42,995 bases of DNA from Paraglaciecola sp. (GCF_030730205.1 NZ_JANQVQ010000186.1:1-42995), one strand, 5' to 3'; positions 1 through 8,440 are shown, numbered from the stretch's first letter. Made by a program: numbers and translations. Notes: generated by a model from the letters alone, not told the origin.

Positions 1-2
1 TG

Positions 3-359
3 TGCGTTAAATTGCGCGGTGTTTGGACTAAGAATACTGTGAGAGAAGTCTTGGCTGATTGCCAAAATCAGGTACAAGAGATCAAACATCTTCCTTGGGC
101 TGCTTATGTAGATATTCGTGATTGGGTTATGCCTTCATTAGAGGCGATGGAAGGGTTTCAGCAAATATACGACTGGTGCTGGGCTAACGGCCAAACGCAT
201 GAAGCAACGGTTTGTCGCTTTGAACTGCAAAAAAGCATCATTGGGGATGTATCAAATTATAGTGAAGAATATCATTTCTTTACTCAAGAATCGGCAGCGG
301 CCTGTAATTGGCTTGAGGAAAAAGGTTTTCCTGTCTTACTTCCTAAAAGCATCGAATAG
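3..359 (+). CDS. Uncharacterised protein, 5'-truncated by the window edge
   Basis: The frame is open to the left edge, so the gene probably begins upstream. A TTG at 12 is the first possible start inside the window but has no ribosome-binding site in view. The visible part is about 118 residues, soluble, with no signal peptide or membrane segment. The pattern of a W-A-x-x-V-D-I-R-D-W stretch, a middle helix rich in Trp, and a C-terminal F-F-T-x-E-S-A-A-A-x-x-W-L segment resembles small SpoIIAA/STAS-like single-domain proteins of marine bacteria. I do not recognise a named family with confidence and no function should be assumed. It ends 276 bases before the next gene and looks like a separate transcription unit. 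Confidence 0.6.
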   Translation, partial: CVKLRGVWTKNTVREVLADCQNQVQEIKHLPWAAYVDIRDWVMPSLEAMEGFQQIYDWCWANGQTHEATVCRFELQKSIIGDVSNYSEEYHFFTQESAAACNWLEEKGFPVLLPKSIE

Positions 360-635
360 ATTTACCCCACACTGTAACTCTCTCCTCATTAAATGCATTT
401 TGTTTGTTTTACAGCCCTGTAATATTTACCTGCCATCCGTACAATTTACCTATGACATAAACTTTAGCCATTCGAATCTGACCTTAAGTTACTGAATTTA
501 ATTAATTTTATTTTATGGCTTAGCTCTTGCTGCAGTTACATCAAGAGGAACAATGATGATACCAAGGGTGCTATCTGAGTTGCTTCCTAATTGCAGTTAA
601 CTTTTTAAATAATTGTCATCAAAAGGAGATTTACT

Positions 636-941
636 ATGGCTACAGCAACTATGAATACGACTACAACTCACGCTAAATCAGCTTCACCTGTTACTGAGAA
701 AACCACTGAGGCTTTGCACAAAGCAGTGGATTCACTTTCAGAAAAAGCCTCTGGAGGAGAGGAGAAACTGCGTGAAACGCTATCTCAGTCAGCAGAATCA
801 ATGGCCAAACAGCAAAAAATGATAGAGGAAAAGTGGCAATCCTCGAAGGTTCGCAGCTTTGCTCTAGAAAATCCTCTCGCCACTGCGGGTATTGCTTTCG
901 CTGCTGGTGCACTGCTAACTTCCTTGCTCCGTAATAAATAG
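636..941 (+). CDS. YqjD/ElaB-like (DUF883) membrane-anchored protein
   Basis: A 101-residue protein with a Thr/Ser-rich N-terminus, a long charged helical middle (about 20-75) and one C-terminal hydrophobic segment (about 79-96) ending in Arg-Asn-Lys. This is the architecture of the ElaB/YqjD/YgaM family of C-tail-anchored inner-membrane proteins, which in E. coli bind ribosomes in stationary phase. An AAAGGAG ribosome-binding site sits 8 bases before the ATG. Two further small membrane-type genes follow closely at 951 and 1373, mirroring the enterobacterial yqjD-yqjE-yqjK order. The family call rests on architecture and context rather than on a diagnostic motif. Ribosome binding is known only for the E. 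coli family members and is not shown here. Confidence 0.7.
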   Translation: MATATMNTTTTHAKSASPVTEKTTEALHKAVDSLSEKASGGEEKLRETLSQSAESMAKQQKMIEEKWQSSKVRSFALENPLATAGIAFAAGALLTSLLRNK

Positions 942-950
942 TAGCCACTG

Positions 951-1355
951 ATGTCTGACTCGGATAATACATCAATCCCACAAGGCCCCCAACCATCCAT
1001 GGGGGCTGATGTGAAACAGTTGCTGGATTCAGCTGACTTGTTAATTGATGGCTACAAGGATAAGTATTCCGCTCAGGTCAATTTAGCAAGCAAAGAGTGG
1101 AAACTATCTAAACAATCCCTCTCCATGCTATTAATGCTTACCATGTTCATGTCTGCAGTATTAGCAAGTTTATGGATATTGTTTAACGTAGCATTGGGCT
1201 CGGTGATGCACAATGCGGGTTGGCCACTGTACCTACTAAGTTCAGTCTTAATCGTACTGAATCTGCTACTACTATTTGTGTTATGGCGAACCATTAACTC
1301 GCTGGCAGACCGGGTAGGCTTTTCACGCAGCATCTCCGCCTTATTTAGTAAATAA
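951..1355 (+). CDS. YqjE-like inner-membrane protein (two TM segments)
   Basis: A 134-residue protein. Residues 1-55 are polar and contain a predicted amphipathic helix. Two hydrophobic segments follow (about 57-82 and 92-114), and a short basic tail ends the protein. This matches the phage-holin-III/YqjE superfamily layout. It starts 9 bases after the DUF883-like gene stops, so the two are almost certainly co-transcribed. There is no strong ribosome-binding site in the 9-base gap, which suggests translational coupling. YqjE function is not established even in E. coli. A lineage-specific two-TM protein that only occupies the yqjE position is also possible. Confidence 0.65.
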   Translation: MSDSDNTSIPQGPQPSMGADVKQLLDSADLLIDGYKDKYSAQVNLASKEWKLSKQSLSMLLMLTMFMSAVLASLWILFNVALGSVMHNAGWPLYLLSSVLIVLNLLLLFVLWRTINSLADRVGFSRSISALFSK

Positions 1356-1372
1356 TCATGAGGATATAAGGT

Positions 1373-1660
1373 ATGTTAGCGAATTGGTTAGTATCTGCAG
1401 ATATGCGGGCCGTCAAACAAGCTGAACTTGAGTTATTCAAGACGCAGCAGCAAGTCGTAGCACAGAAGTGGTTATTGAAAAAACAAACGCAGTCTTTTTT
1501 CAGACGTAAGGACACCCTATTATGTGTGTTTCTCGCAGGGTGCTTGAAAGGCTTTAAAGGAGGAGAAAGTCAATCATCGAGCAGCAGCTTAATTGGCACT
1601 GCCTTCACCCTATTTAGAATCGCTTCACCGCTTTTGGCGGGTTCAGGGTCTGATCAATAA
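1373..1660 (+). CDS. Small YqjK-position protein, unknown function
   Basis: A 95-residue basic protein in third position of the operon, 17 bases after the previous stop, with a GAGG-like site before the ATG. The N-terminal half is a charged helix (Lys/Gln/Glu-rich). The middle has a short hydrophobic stretch (about 49-57), and the C-terminal third is Ser-rich and then hydrophobic (about 74-90). I do not recognise the sequence itself. By position and size it corresponds to yqjK in the enterobacterial yqjCDEK cluster. It probably works with the two upstream membrane proteins at the inner membrane, but no activity can be inferred. Confidence 0.55.
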   Translation: MLANWLVSADMRAVKQAELELFKTQQQVVAQKWLLKKQTQSFFRRKDTLLCVFLAGCLKGFKGGESQSSSSSLIGTAFTLFRIASPLLAGSGSDQ

Positions 1661-1713
1661 GCGATAAATCCGATTGCCCTATTTCATCACCTGCACTGTT
1701 TAACATCTCGCTT

Positions 1714-1755
1714 ACATTAAGTATTACTCAGTGAAGCTTGAGTAGTACGTAATGT
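1714..1755. terminator. Long imperfect hairpin between convergent genes
   Basis: Arms GTATTACTCA (1721-1730) and TGAGTAGTAC (1739-1748) pair with one G-T wobble. They extend through ACATTA/TAATGT after one A-G mismatch, giving about 17 paired positions around an 8-base loop. It lies between the convergent ends of the YqjK-position gene and rraB. There is no T-run, so it is more likely an mRNA 3'-end stabiliser or weak bidirectional terminator than a classic intrinsic one. Confidence 0.45.
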
Positions 1756-1809
1756 GTCTAGGGCCATATTGTTAAATGAACGAGCGACGCTATATGACGC
1801 AAACCAACA

Positions 1810-2169
1810 TTAGCTCTCCTCTATCTCTATAAAATACGTACCCCAACCATCGTAATGCACCTTGTGTTTAGTCGCAATTGCCAACAATTTTTCAGTATCG
1901 GTATTAATTAAATCAAGTTCTAGCATGCGCTCTACAACGGCATCGAAGCAGAATACTTCTCCACCATCGTCTAATTCCAGTTCTTCAGCGTCACCCACTT
2001 CAAATCCGGCCTTGAACGCATCAACTGCTGCTTTCTCGAGTGCTTCGAAATTAGCGCTAGCAAAATGATACTCGATGGTATGTGCTTGTTTGCTGTCACT
2101 GCCATCTTCAATTAACGCTTCTATGGTTTCTTGGTTAAAATCGTACCACTCTTGTAATTCGGTGCTCAT
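1810..2169 (-). CDS. rraB: RraB, ribonuclease E activity regulator B
   Basis: A 119-residue acidic protein recognisable as RraB. It has the IEALIEDGSDSKQAHTIEYH block, the FEALEKAAVDAFKAGFEV block, an E-E-L-E-L-D-D-G-G patch, and the diagnostic H-Y-D-G-W-G-T-Y-F C-terminus. In E. coli RraB binds the C-terminal scaffold of RNase E in the cytoplasm and changes degradosome composition and mRNA turnover. This copy is slightly shorter than E. coli RraB (138 aa) because it ends right after the conserved core and lacks the acidic tail. It is followed on the same strand, 36 bases upstream, by plsC, and the two may share a transcript. No membrane segment is present. Confidence 0.92.
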   Translation of the reverse strand: MSTELQEWYDFNQETIEALIEDGSDSKQAHTIEYHFASANFEALEKAAVDAFKAGFEVGDAEELELDDGGEVFCFDAVVERMLELDLINTDTEKLLAIATKHKVHYDGWGTYFIEIEES

Positions 2170-2205
2170 AGTTATTCCTGTCGATAGGGGGTGGGTAGTT
2201 AGCGC

Positions 2206-2952
2206 TTACAGATGTTCAGCCAATTCGCCATCTAGTTTTTCAATTTGTTGAGTCATTTGTTGATGAAAATAACCGACCCATGCTTTAGTACCTTTTGAAC
2301 TATCCATCAATTGAGGCTCGCTCACTTCAATAATTAATGTGCCGTTATCCCAACGATTGAGTTTCACCTTGTTATGCAGATTACTCGCTGCAATCGTTAC
2401 CACTGGTGCGTTTGCCACTTTAGCTAATCGAAAAGCACCTGACTTAAAAGGCAATAAACCTCGGCCATAACTTCTGGTGCCTTCTGGAAAAAACCACACT
2501 GATAGCTTTCTATTCTGAATTTTATTGGCCGCTGTGGTTAAGGTATCTTGGGCTTTACCTGAATTATCTCGGTCAATCATAATGTTGCCTGACAACCAAT
2601 AAACCTGACCGAATATCGGGATCCACTTCAAGCTTTTCTTACCTACTGTCACCGTTCCCTGCTGAGCTGCAGCACATATAGTGAGTAAATCATAACTGTT
2701 TTGATGGTTGGCTATAAAAACAAATGGCCCACCTTGCTTAACACTATCAGGAACTCGAACATCTAATTTTAAACCCAGAAAAAATGACACACTGCTATAC
2801 AGTTTTCCTGCGACATAAACGTTATTGCGGTGGAATGGACGCAGCAGGCACACTAGAATCAACACAAGATTGATCAATAAAAAATAGAAAAAGATGATAA
2901 CAATGCGAAGTAAGGCTAACACGGTGTATCCGAAAGATAAAAACATCGGCAT
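2206..2952 (-). CDS. plsC: 1-acyl-sn-glycerol-3-phosphate acyltransferase
   Basis: A 248-residue inner-membrane enzyme that acylates lysophosphatidic acid to phosphatidic acid, the second step of phospholipid synthesis. It has an N-terminal membrane segment (about 8-38) and acyltransferase motif I N-H-x4-D as NHQNSYD, with H83 and D88 as the catalytic pair. Motif III FPEGTRS (E157-R160) binds the phosphate. Length fits the PlsC family (about 240-260). The ATG at 2952 has no obvious ribosome-binding site. A second in-frame ATG two codons later (2946) is an equal alternative. It lies 36 bases upstream of rraB on the same strand. Confidence 0.92.
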   Translation of the reverse strand: MPMFLSFGYTVLALLRIVIIFFYFLLINLVLILVCLLRPFHRNNVYVAGKLYSSVSFFLGLKLDVRVPDSVKQGGPFVFIANHQNSYDLLTICAAAQQGTVTVGKKSLKWIPIFGQVYWLSGNIMIDRDNSGKAQDTLTTAANKIQNRKLSVWFFPEGTRSYGRGLLPFKSGAFRLAKVANAPVVTIAASNLHNKVKLNRWDNGTLIIEVSEPQLMDSSKGTKAWVGYFHQQMTQQIEKLDGELAEHL

Positions 2953-3124
2953 AGTATACCGACTTTTAATGTTCGCCTAAACTCCTACCACTTATAGTTT
3001 TTATTTTGTTTGGTACAAGATATCTCATTAAGGTGTAAGTAATTTGTGAATTATTGGCCAAATTGGCCGATACTCTTTTAACTTTCTATCGCTCAATCAT
3101 GCTGACCCCAAAAGGCCAATAATA

Positions 3125-4264
3125 ATGAAGACATTTCAACATGAAGATCTTGATGAAGACATCTTGACGGATTTACTCGAAGAAATTAACGAACTCTACG
3201 AAGCCAGCGAACAAACGCTTATTGAACTTGAATTAAAGCCCCACGATAACGAAATGCAACGTGCCTTATTTCGTTCCATACACACGATAAAAGGTGATTT
3301 AGGCTTAGTGAGTTTCACGCCTTTAATTCCCTTATTACAACATGTTGAAGATCTTCTAGACTTTTTGCGTAAAGGTCAGATTGAATACACCAGTAATATG
3401 AGTGACTTAGTGCTGTTGACTATGGATAGGGTCAAAGGTTTCGTGCAAAGTTGTATTAGTGAAGGGCGCGCAGAATATGATGACGTACTCTATTCTCAAC
3501 TCGTCACCCAAATAATGCGTATTTCACCGGAAAACAGTGAGCAACATGAAAAGCTCCTCGCCGAGGCTGTATTGCTGCTAGACCCCAGTTTAGATTTACA
3601 TCCTGGCGACAATAATACTGCCAGTGAAACCACTACCAATTCTCCGATTAGCATAGCCACCACGGGTATACCAAAATCCATTAGTAACGAAAAACGAACG
3701 GATATTTTGTTTTTTCGAGAGCTGATGAAACCCATTGAAAAACGCTCTATGTATTGGGAAGGCCGGGGTGATCGCATTGCAAAATTAGCCGCTTACATCA
3801 ATAAAATTGCAGGATCCCCCATTGACGAAGACCAGCTAGCCGTTGCTTGTTACATGCATGACTTTGGTATGGCTTTTATGCCAATTCACCTCTTGCATAA
3901 ACAAGGTACATTAGAGGATCAAGAATTTAATTTGATGCGGTCGCATGTGTATAAAAGTGCCCGTTTGCTGGAATATTTAACTCAATGGAACGATGCGCGT
4001 AAAATTGTTATGCAACATCATGAACGCATTGACGGATCAGGTTATCCTTTAGGCTTAAAAGAGAACGATATTTGTGATGGTGCTTTGCTCCTTGGGATAC
4101 TGGATACTTTTGATGCCATTACCCATGCTCGAGCTCACGAAGCCCACTTACAACGACCCAAGAAAAAAGCCGTTATTGAAATAAACCGTATTGCCAAAGG
4201 GCAATTTAGTACCAAGTGGATGCAAGCCTTTAACTACGGTATGGCAGCTTTACTTACAAAATAA
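3125..4264 (+). CDS. Hpt domain fused to HD-GYP phosphodiesterase-like domain
   Basis: A 379-residue cytoplasmic protein. Residues about 10-110 form a histidine phosphotransfer domain with the phospho-acceptor H53 in F-R-S-I-H-T-I-K-G. A variable linker (about 150-190) leads to an HD-GYP domain (about 205-375). The HD pair is H245-D246 and the GYP signature is HHERIDGSGYP at 298-308. HD-GYP proteins hydrolyse cyclic-di-GMP, and Hpt domains pass phosphate between kinases and receivers, so this is likely a phosphorelay-controlled cyclic-di-GMP enzyme. The usual HDxGK reads HDFGM, so the conserved Lys is replaced by Met at 249. No kinase gene is adjacent. A plain Hpt adaptor with an inactive HD-GYP domain is the alternative. 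Confidence 0.85.
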   Translation: MKTFQHEDLDEDILTDLLEEINELYEASEQTLIELELKPHDNEMQRALFRSIHTIKGDLGLVSFTPLIPLLQHVEDLLDFLRKGQIEYTSNMSDLVLLTMDRVKGFVQSCISEGRAEYDDVLYSQLVTQIMRISPENSEQHEKLLAEAVLLLDPSLDLHPGDNNTASETTTNSPISIATTGIPKSISNEKRTDILFFRELMKPIEKRSMYWEGRGDRIAKLAAYINKIAGSPIDEDQLAVACYMHDFGMAFMPIHLLHKQGTLEDQEFNLMRSHVYKSARLLEYLTQWNDARKIVMQHHERIDGSGYPLGLKENDICDGALLLGILDTFDAITHARAHEAHLQRPKKKAVIEINRIAKGQFSTKWMQAFNYGMAALLTK

Positions 4265-4355
4265 CGACCTGAACTTCCACACAAGGGAATGTCTGAGTTC
4301 TTAGTTTGCAATAGGTAGCATTATGGCAAATAGCCGCCTATATTTTATAAACAGT

Positions 4356-4397
4356 AAAGGGGTTACAACCAAAAGTAGGTTACCTTTGAACCCCTCT
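4356..4397. repeat. Nested inverted repeat in the 4265-4497 gap
   Basis: Outer arms GGGGTT (4359-4364) and AACCCC (4389-4394) enclose inner arms AACC (4367-4370) and GGTT (4378-4381). It lies about 95 bases after the Hpt/HD-GYP stop and 100 bases before the next start. It could be a transcription terminator without a T-run or a leader hairpin. Nothing else recognisable was seen in the gap. Confidence 0.35.
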
Positions 4398-4497
4398 TAT
4401 GTATTAGCATACCAATTAGTTAGTGGCTCGCCCATTAGTGTAACGCACTCCTGTTAAAGGCAGTCCTCCTCTCAATTACAATACGGCTCACAGTAAT

Positions 4498-5190
4498 ATG
4501 ACAGAATGCAATCGTCGAATTAGCCTAAAGTCACTCATAGCGGGCACTCTGTTCACCCTACTAAGCCACCTTGACTATGCCCATGCCGAAGCCAATACAA
4601 ACTTTTCGGTTTCATATATGGACTATCCACAAAATGAACCTTACCTAAGCCTTATTACTGACGTCTATAAGGAGCTAGGAATTACTATTTCGTTAATACC
4701 CACGCCTGCCACTCGTGGATTAAAACTAGCAAATGAAGGCAAAGTAGACGCTGATATAATGCGTCTTAGCAAGTCAGCAAGAGAGTACCCTAATCTAATC
4801 GTAGTTGAACCACCGTTAAAGATCGTCAAATTAGTCCTTTTGTGTACGCAAAACGTAGTATGTGACTCTACGGTTTTGGAAGATAAAAAAGAAGTGTTGC
4901 TGACTACTGAGGGAATATTAAATTATTTAGATAAGTACAACGTTCAAGCCACGTTAGAAACCATTCAAATCGTCGAGAACATCGCTAAAATGCTAAGTTT
5001 AAAACGTACAAATTATGCCATATTTGTTGGCGATGACAGTATTGAGATTTTTAAACCCTTCAAACAATTCACCTTACAAGACATTTCTTTGTATCACGTC
5101 ATACATAAAAAGCATGCTGAGCTATTACCCAAAATAGAACAAAAACTACGTGAAAAATTACTTTTGCGTGACGCTAGCACCAAGCCTTAA
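4498..5190 (+). CDS. Orphan periplasmic solute-binding-like protein (SBP family 3 type)
   Basis: A 230-residue exported protein. Residues 1-31 look like a signal peptide: basic N-region with Arg-Arg, hydrophobic core, and A-H-A before Glu. The mature part has the order typical of family 3 binding proteins in marine gammaproteobacteria. There is an early Y-x-x-Y/L-I-T-D-V-Y-K-E-L-G segment, the T-P-A-T-R-G-L-K-L-A-N-E-G-K-V-D-A-D block, and a C-terminal helix ending in Lys-rich sequence. No permease or ATPase gene is near, so transport is doubtful. Such orphans often act as sensors or are of unknown use. It is convergent with ntrC, with a hairpin between them. Confidence 0.75.
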   Translation: MTECNRRISLKSLIAGTLFTLLSHLDYAHAEANTNFSVSYMDYPQNEPYLSLITDVYKELGITISLIPTPATRGLKLANEGKVDADIMRLSKSAREYPNLIVVEPPLKIVKLVLLCTQNVVCDSTVLEDKKEVLLTTEGILNYLDKYNVQATLETIQIVENIAKMLSLKRTNYAIFVGDDSIEIFKPFKQFTLQDISLYHVIHKKHAELLPKIEQKLREKLLLRDASTKP

Positions 5191-5223
5191 CTCAGAATCT
5201 GAAGCGAATACAGCAGTTCAGAA

Positions 5224-5257
5224 TGATAGAAAAACACTGTAGTAAGGCTTTCTATCA
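5224..5257. terminator. Bidirectional hairpin between convergent genes
   Basis: Arms TGATAGAAA (5224-5232) and TTTCTATCA (5249-5257) pair perfectly over 9 bases around a 16-base loop, between the plus-strand binding-like gene and the minus-strand ntrC. The stem is AT-rich and T-runs are short, so termination strength is uncertain. Confidence 0.5.
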
Positions 5258-5272
5258 CTCTTTACATTTGGT

Positions 5273-6691
5273 TTATTCGTATTGTTTTAAATTAAGCTCT
5301 TTGAGTTTTCTAGTCAGGGTATTTCTGCCCCATCCTAAACGCTTGGCGGCTTCCTGTTTATGACCATGGGTGTAATGAAGCGCACGTTCCAGCAAAATAC
5401 GTTCAAAGTTTAATACTGCCTCATCTAAAATATTACTCTGCCCTGATTGCAGTTGCACGTCAGCCCAACTGGCAAGCAAAGTCTGCCAATCATTACCTTT
5501 TGCAGAGTGCTCGGTCACTATAGGTTGTTGATGGATTTCTGGTGGCAAATCATGCGGCAATACCTCCTGACCGCTTGCCATAACTGTCAGCCAGCGACAC
5601 ATATTTTCGAGTTGACGAACATTTCCAGGCCATGGGAGCTGTTGTAAAATTTTCTTGGTATCTTTGCTAAGGGATTTACTTTCAACCCCCAGCTCAGCTG
5701 CCGCTTTTTGTAAAAAGTGGCCGGCTAACAAAGGAATATCTTCTCGTCTTTCGCTGAGTTTTGGTATATGGATACGGATGACGTTCAAACGATGATATAA
5801 GTCTTCCCTAAATTTCCCCTCAGCAACGCTTTGTTCCAAATTTTGGTGAGTCGCAGCAATGATCCTGACATCCACAGATACAGGGTTGTGACCGCCAACC
5901 CGATAAAACTGACCATCAGCCAAAACACGTAACAAGCGGGTTTGCACCCCAACAGGCATATCCCCAATTTCATCCAAAAACAAGGTGCCGCCATTGGCTT
6001 GTTCAAAGCGACCTTGGCGAGCATTTTGTGCCCCTGTAAAAGCCCCTTTCTCATGGCCAAATAACTCTGATTCAATTAAATCTGCCGGAATAGCCGCCAT
6101 ATTGAGTGCGATAAAGGTTTGTTTTGAACGTGGGCTGTGTCTATGTAATGCCTGTGCCACCAACTCTTTACCTGTACCTGATTGCCCATTAATTAACACA
6201 CTAATACTAGAGCGAGATAAGCGTCCAACAGCTCTAAACACCTCTTGCATGGCTGGTGCTTCACCAATGATTTCAGTGGCTTTAATCAATTCAGGAGATT
6301 GATATTGTTTAGTTTGTTCTCTGGCATGGGTTAACGCACGGCGGACTAATCCAACGGCTTCATCAATATCAAAGGGTTTGGGTAAATATTCAAACGCACC
6401 GCTTTGATAGGCATTAACCGCACTGTCTAAGTCTGAATGAGCGGTCATAATAATCACCGGAATATTGGGGTACAGTTTATGGACTTTGCCAAGCAAGGTC
6501 ATACCGTCCATTTGCGGCATACGAATATCTGACACGATAACTTCGGGGGCTTGTCCTGTCTCTAACTGCAGCAATAAGTCTTGGGGGTTTTCGAAACTAA
6601 CACAACCGAGATTGGCAGTTTGTAGAGCTTTTTGAAGCACCCAGCGAATTGAACTATCGTCATCCACTATCCATACGGGTTCTGAACTCAT
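5273..6691 (-). CDS. glnG (ntrC): NtrC, nitrogen regulation response regulator
   Basis: A 472-residue sigma-54 activator. It has a receiver domain (about 5-120) with phospho-acceptor D55 in V-S-D-I-R-M-P. The AAA+ domain (about 140-370) has Walker A GQSGTGK (169-175), the sigma-54 contact loop GAFTGA (216-221) and Walker B L-F-L-D-E. A Fis-type helix-turn-helix lies at the C-terminus (about 440-466). Phosphorylated NtrC drives transcription of nitrogen-starvation genes such as glnA. The start ATG overlaps the end of ntrB by 4 bases, indicating coupled translation from one operon. All functional residues are intact and length matches E. coli NtrC (469). Confidence 0.97.
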   Translation of the reverse strand: MSSEPVWIVDDDSSIRWVLQKALQTANLGCVSFENPQDLLLQLETGQAPEVIVSDIRMPQMDGMTLLGKVHKLYPNIPVIIMTAHSDLDSAVNAYQSGAFEYLPKPFDIDEAVGLVRRALTHAREQTKQYQSPELIKATEIIGEAPAMQEVFRAVGRLSRSSISVLINGQSGTGKELVAQALHRHSPRSKQTFIALNMAAIPADLIESELFGHEKGAFTGAQNARQGRFEQANGGTLFLDEIGDMPVGVQTRLLRVLADGQFYRVGGHNPVSVDVRIIAATHQNLEQSVAEGKFREDLYHRLNVIRIHIPKLSERREDIPLLAGHFLQKAAAELGVESKSLSKDTKKILQQLPWPGNVRQLENMCRWLTVMASGQEVLPHDLPPEIHQQPIVTEHSAKGNDWQTLLASWADVQLQSGQSNILDEAVLNFERILLERALHYTHGHKQEAAKRLGWGRNTLTRKLKELNLKQYE

Positions 6692-7770
6692 TTATCTGCT
6701 TCCTTCTTATCAATGGGTAAATATAGGGTAAATTCTGTGTGGCCAGGCCAACTATCAACTTCAATTTTTCCGCGATGATGGCCAATCAATGTTTGTGAAA
6801 TAGATAAGCCCAGCCCAGTTCCGTCTTTTTTGCTGGTTACCATGGGGTAGAAAAGTGTGTCTTTTAATTCATTTGGTACGCCTGGACCATTATCGATTAT
6901 TTGGATCTTTAAACATAAGGGAAAGGTGGTACCGTGAATGATCACATGCCTTTCTATTCGTGTTACTAAAGTAATTTGTGAATCATCAATATGGATATTG
7001 TCAGTGAGCACCTGAACGCTGTTTCTGACAATATTGAGTACTGCTTGTTGCAGCATATCTTGATCGATATATAAATCAGGAATACTGGGATCGTAATCCC
7101 TCACAATTTTAATATTGTGACTTAAATCTAGACTGACCAAAGTACATATTTTTTCTAATACTTGATGAATGTTTTGCCAAGTAAAGTTAGGTCTCACATT
7201 GGGGCCCAGTAAACGGTCAACCAAATTTCTTAAGCGGTCTGACTGCTCAATAATGACAGCGGTGAACTCTTTTTGATCAGGGGACGCCAGTTCCTTTTCA
7301 AGTAACTGCGCTGCGCCACGGATCCCGCCCAACGGGTTTTTAATTTCGTGAGCTAAACCACGGACTAATTCCCTGGCCGCTTGTTGCTGCGCCCATTGAT
7401 GGGTTTCTTGGCTAATTCGTTTTTGTTGCTGTACTAAGCGAATTTCAAGCAAGATCTGCTGAACATTATTTTCAAGCATATTTGTGACTGAGACATCCGC
7501 CAAGATATGACGACCATCAGCGAAGGAAATTTGCACCTCACCATCCGAAAATGCTTCACCATGTTGTGTACTATGATCAAAGCGATTTAGGTCTAAGCTG
7601 CTGTGCACAATATATTGAAAGACCGAACAACCTACTAACAAGTTTAAACCTCGGTCAAAAACCGATTGGGCAGCATGATTGGCGTAGATTATTTGTAAGC
7701 TATCGTCGAGCAACAATACCGCCGTCGAGAGGTTATCTAATAAATTGTCCAAGTTGGGAAATGTTGACAT
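6688..7770 (-). CDS. glnL (ntrB): NtrB, nitrogen regulation sensor kinase/phosphatase
   Basis: A 360-residue cytoplasmic histidine kinase that phosphorylates or dephosphorylates NtrC under PII control. An N-terminal PAS domain (about 8-115) leads to the phospho-acceptor His in R-G-L-A-H-E-I-K-N-P-L. An HATPase domain follows with an N box (VLNIVRNSVQ) and the G boxes DNGPGVP and GTGLGLSIS. There are no membrane segments, as expected for NtrB. I chose the ATG at 7770 because it puts the active His at 141, close to residue 139 in E. coli. An in-frame GTG at 7791 would add seven residues. It overlaps ntrC by 4 bases and follows the DUF4124 gene. Confidence 0.96.
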   Translation of the reverse strand: MSTFPNLDNLLDNLSTAVLLLDDSLQIIYANHAAQSVFDRGLNLLVGCSVFQYIVHSSLDLNRFDHSTQHGEAFSDGEVQISFADGRHILADVSVTNMLENNVQQILLEIRLVQQQKRISQETHQWAQQQAARELVRGLAHEIKNPLGGIRGAAQLLEKELASPDQKEFTAVIIEQSDRLRNLVDRLLGPNVRPNFTWQNIHQVLEKICTLVSLDLSHNIKIVRDYDPSIPDLYIDQDMLQQAVLNIVRNSVQVLTDNIHIDDSQITLVTRIERHVIIHGTTFPLCLKIQIIDNGPGVPNELKDTLFYPMVTSKKDGTGLGLSISQTLIGHHRGKIEVDSWPGHTEFTLYLPIDKKEADK

Positions 7771-7852
7771 AGACTCATTTTCATCAAGCACTGTTTCGGT
7801 GCAGTATGGTTTAGTTTTGCCGAGACTTTAGTACTAACTTTATAATTTATAG

Positions 7853-8383
7853 CTAATTAGCATTAATAAGTGCCGAGGCTTTGTGCAGAAAGAAGGTCTG
7901 CTGTCCTGATGATGCAAAGATCTTGCCTGAGTTGTCACGTAATTGAACTTCGATTGAATGGGTGCCACGTTCGACATTATTTAATTTTAATTGTTTTTTC
8001 CCGCCCGTATTAACTAATTGATTATCAAGCAATAAATATATTATCCCAACAAACTCAGGTTGGATTTCGAAGCGAATATTAACTTCTCCCAGATTATTTC
8101 TAATGGTTTCATTTGGGGCAGGAGACAGAATCGCGATTTGATATTGTTGACGAAGGATTTGTGTTTTTTTGTTTACGTTTTGCTGGACCTGTGGACTGGC
8201 CAAACTGGGAATAACAACATTCTTGTCTTGCACTATATCAACTTCCACCGAGCCAGGACTTGGCACGTCACTGAAGACTATCGTGCCGTCAGGCTTGACA
8301 GTCTTATAAATAGTATTGGCGCATAGTAACGCAGCAAACAATAGCGAGAATACACCAAGTAATAGCCTTACTTTTTTCATCAT
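7853..8383 (-). CDS. Exported DUF4124-domain protein of the gln cluster
   Basis: A 176-residue exported protein. Residues 1-22 are a signal peptide (Met-Met-Lys-Lys start, Leu-rich core, cleavage near A-L-L-C-A-N). The DUF4124 signature follows directly, with I-Y-K-T-V-K-P-D-G-T-I-V-F-S-D-V-P at about 25-41. The second half (about 80-170) looks like a small beta-sandwich, with A-P-N-E-T-I-R-N-N-L-G-E-V-N-I and R-G-T-H-S-I-E-V-Q-L-R-D. Related genes commonly sit between glnA and ntrB in gammaproteobacteria, as here, but the role is unknown. It may be co-transcribed with ntrB (82-base gap) and is separated from glnA by a strong terminator. Confidence 0.85.
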   Translation of the reverse strand: MMKKVRLLLGVFSLLFAALLCANTIYKTVKPDGTIVFSDVPSPGSVEVDIVQDKNVVIPSLASPQVQQNVNKKTQILRQQYQIAILSPAPNETIRNNLGEVNIRFEIQPEFVGIIYLLLDNQLVNTGGKKQLKLNNVERGTHSIEVQLRDNSGKIFASSGQQTFFLHKASALINAN

Positions 8384-8440
8384 TCCCCCGAATTTGCTGC
8401 GAACAGAGATTAGCTTTATAACAGTGTAACCTTAAATATG

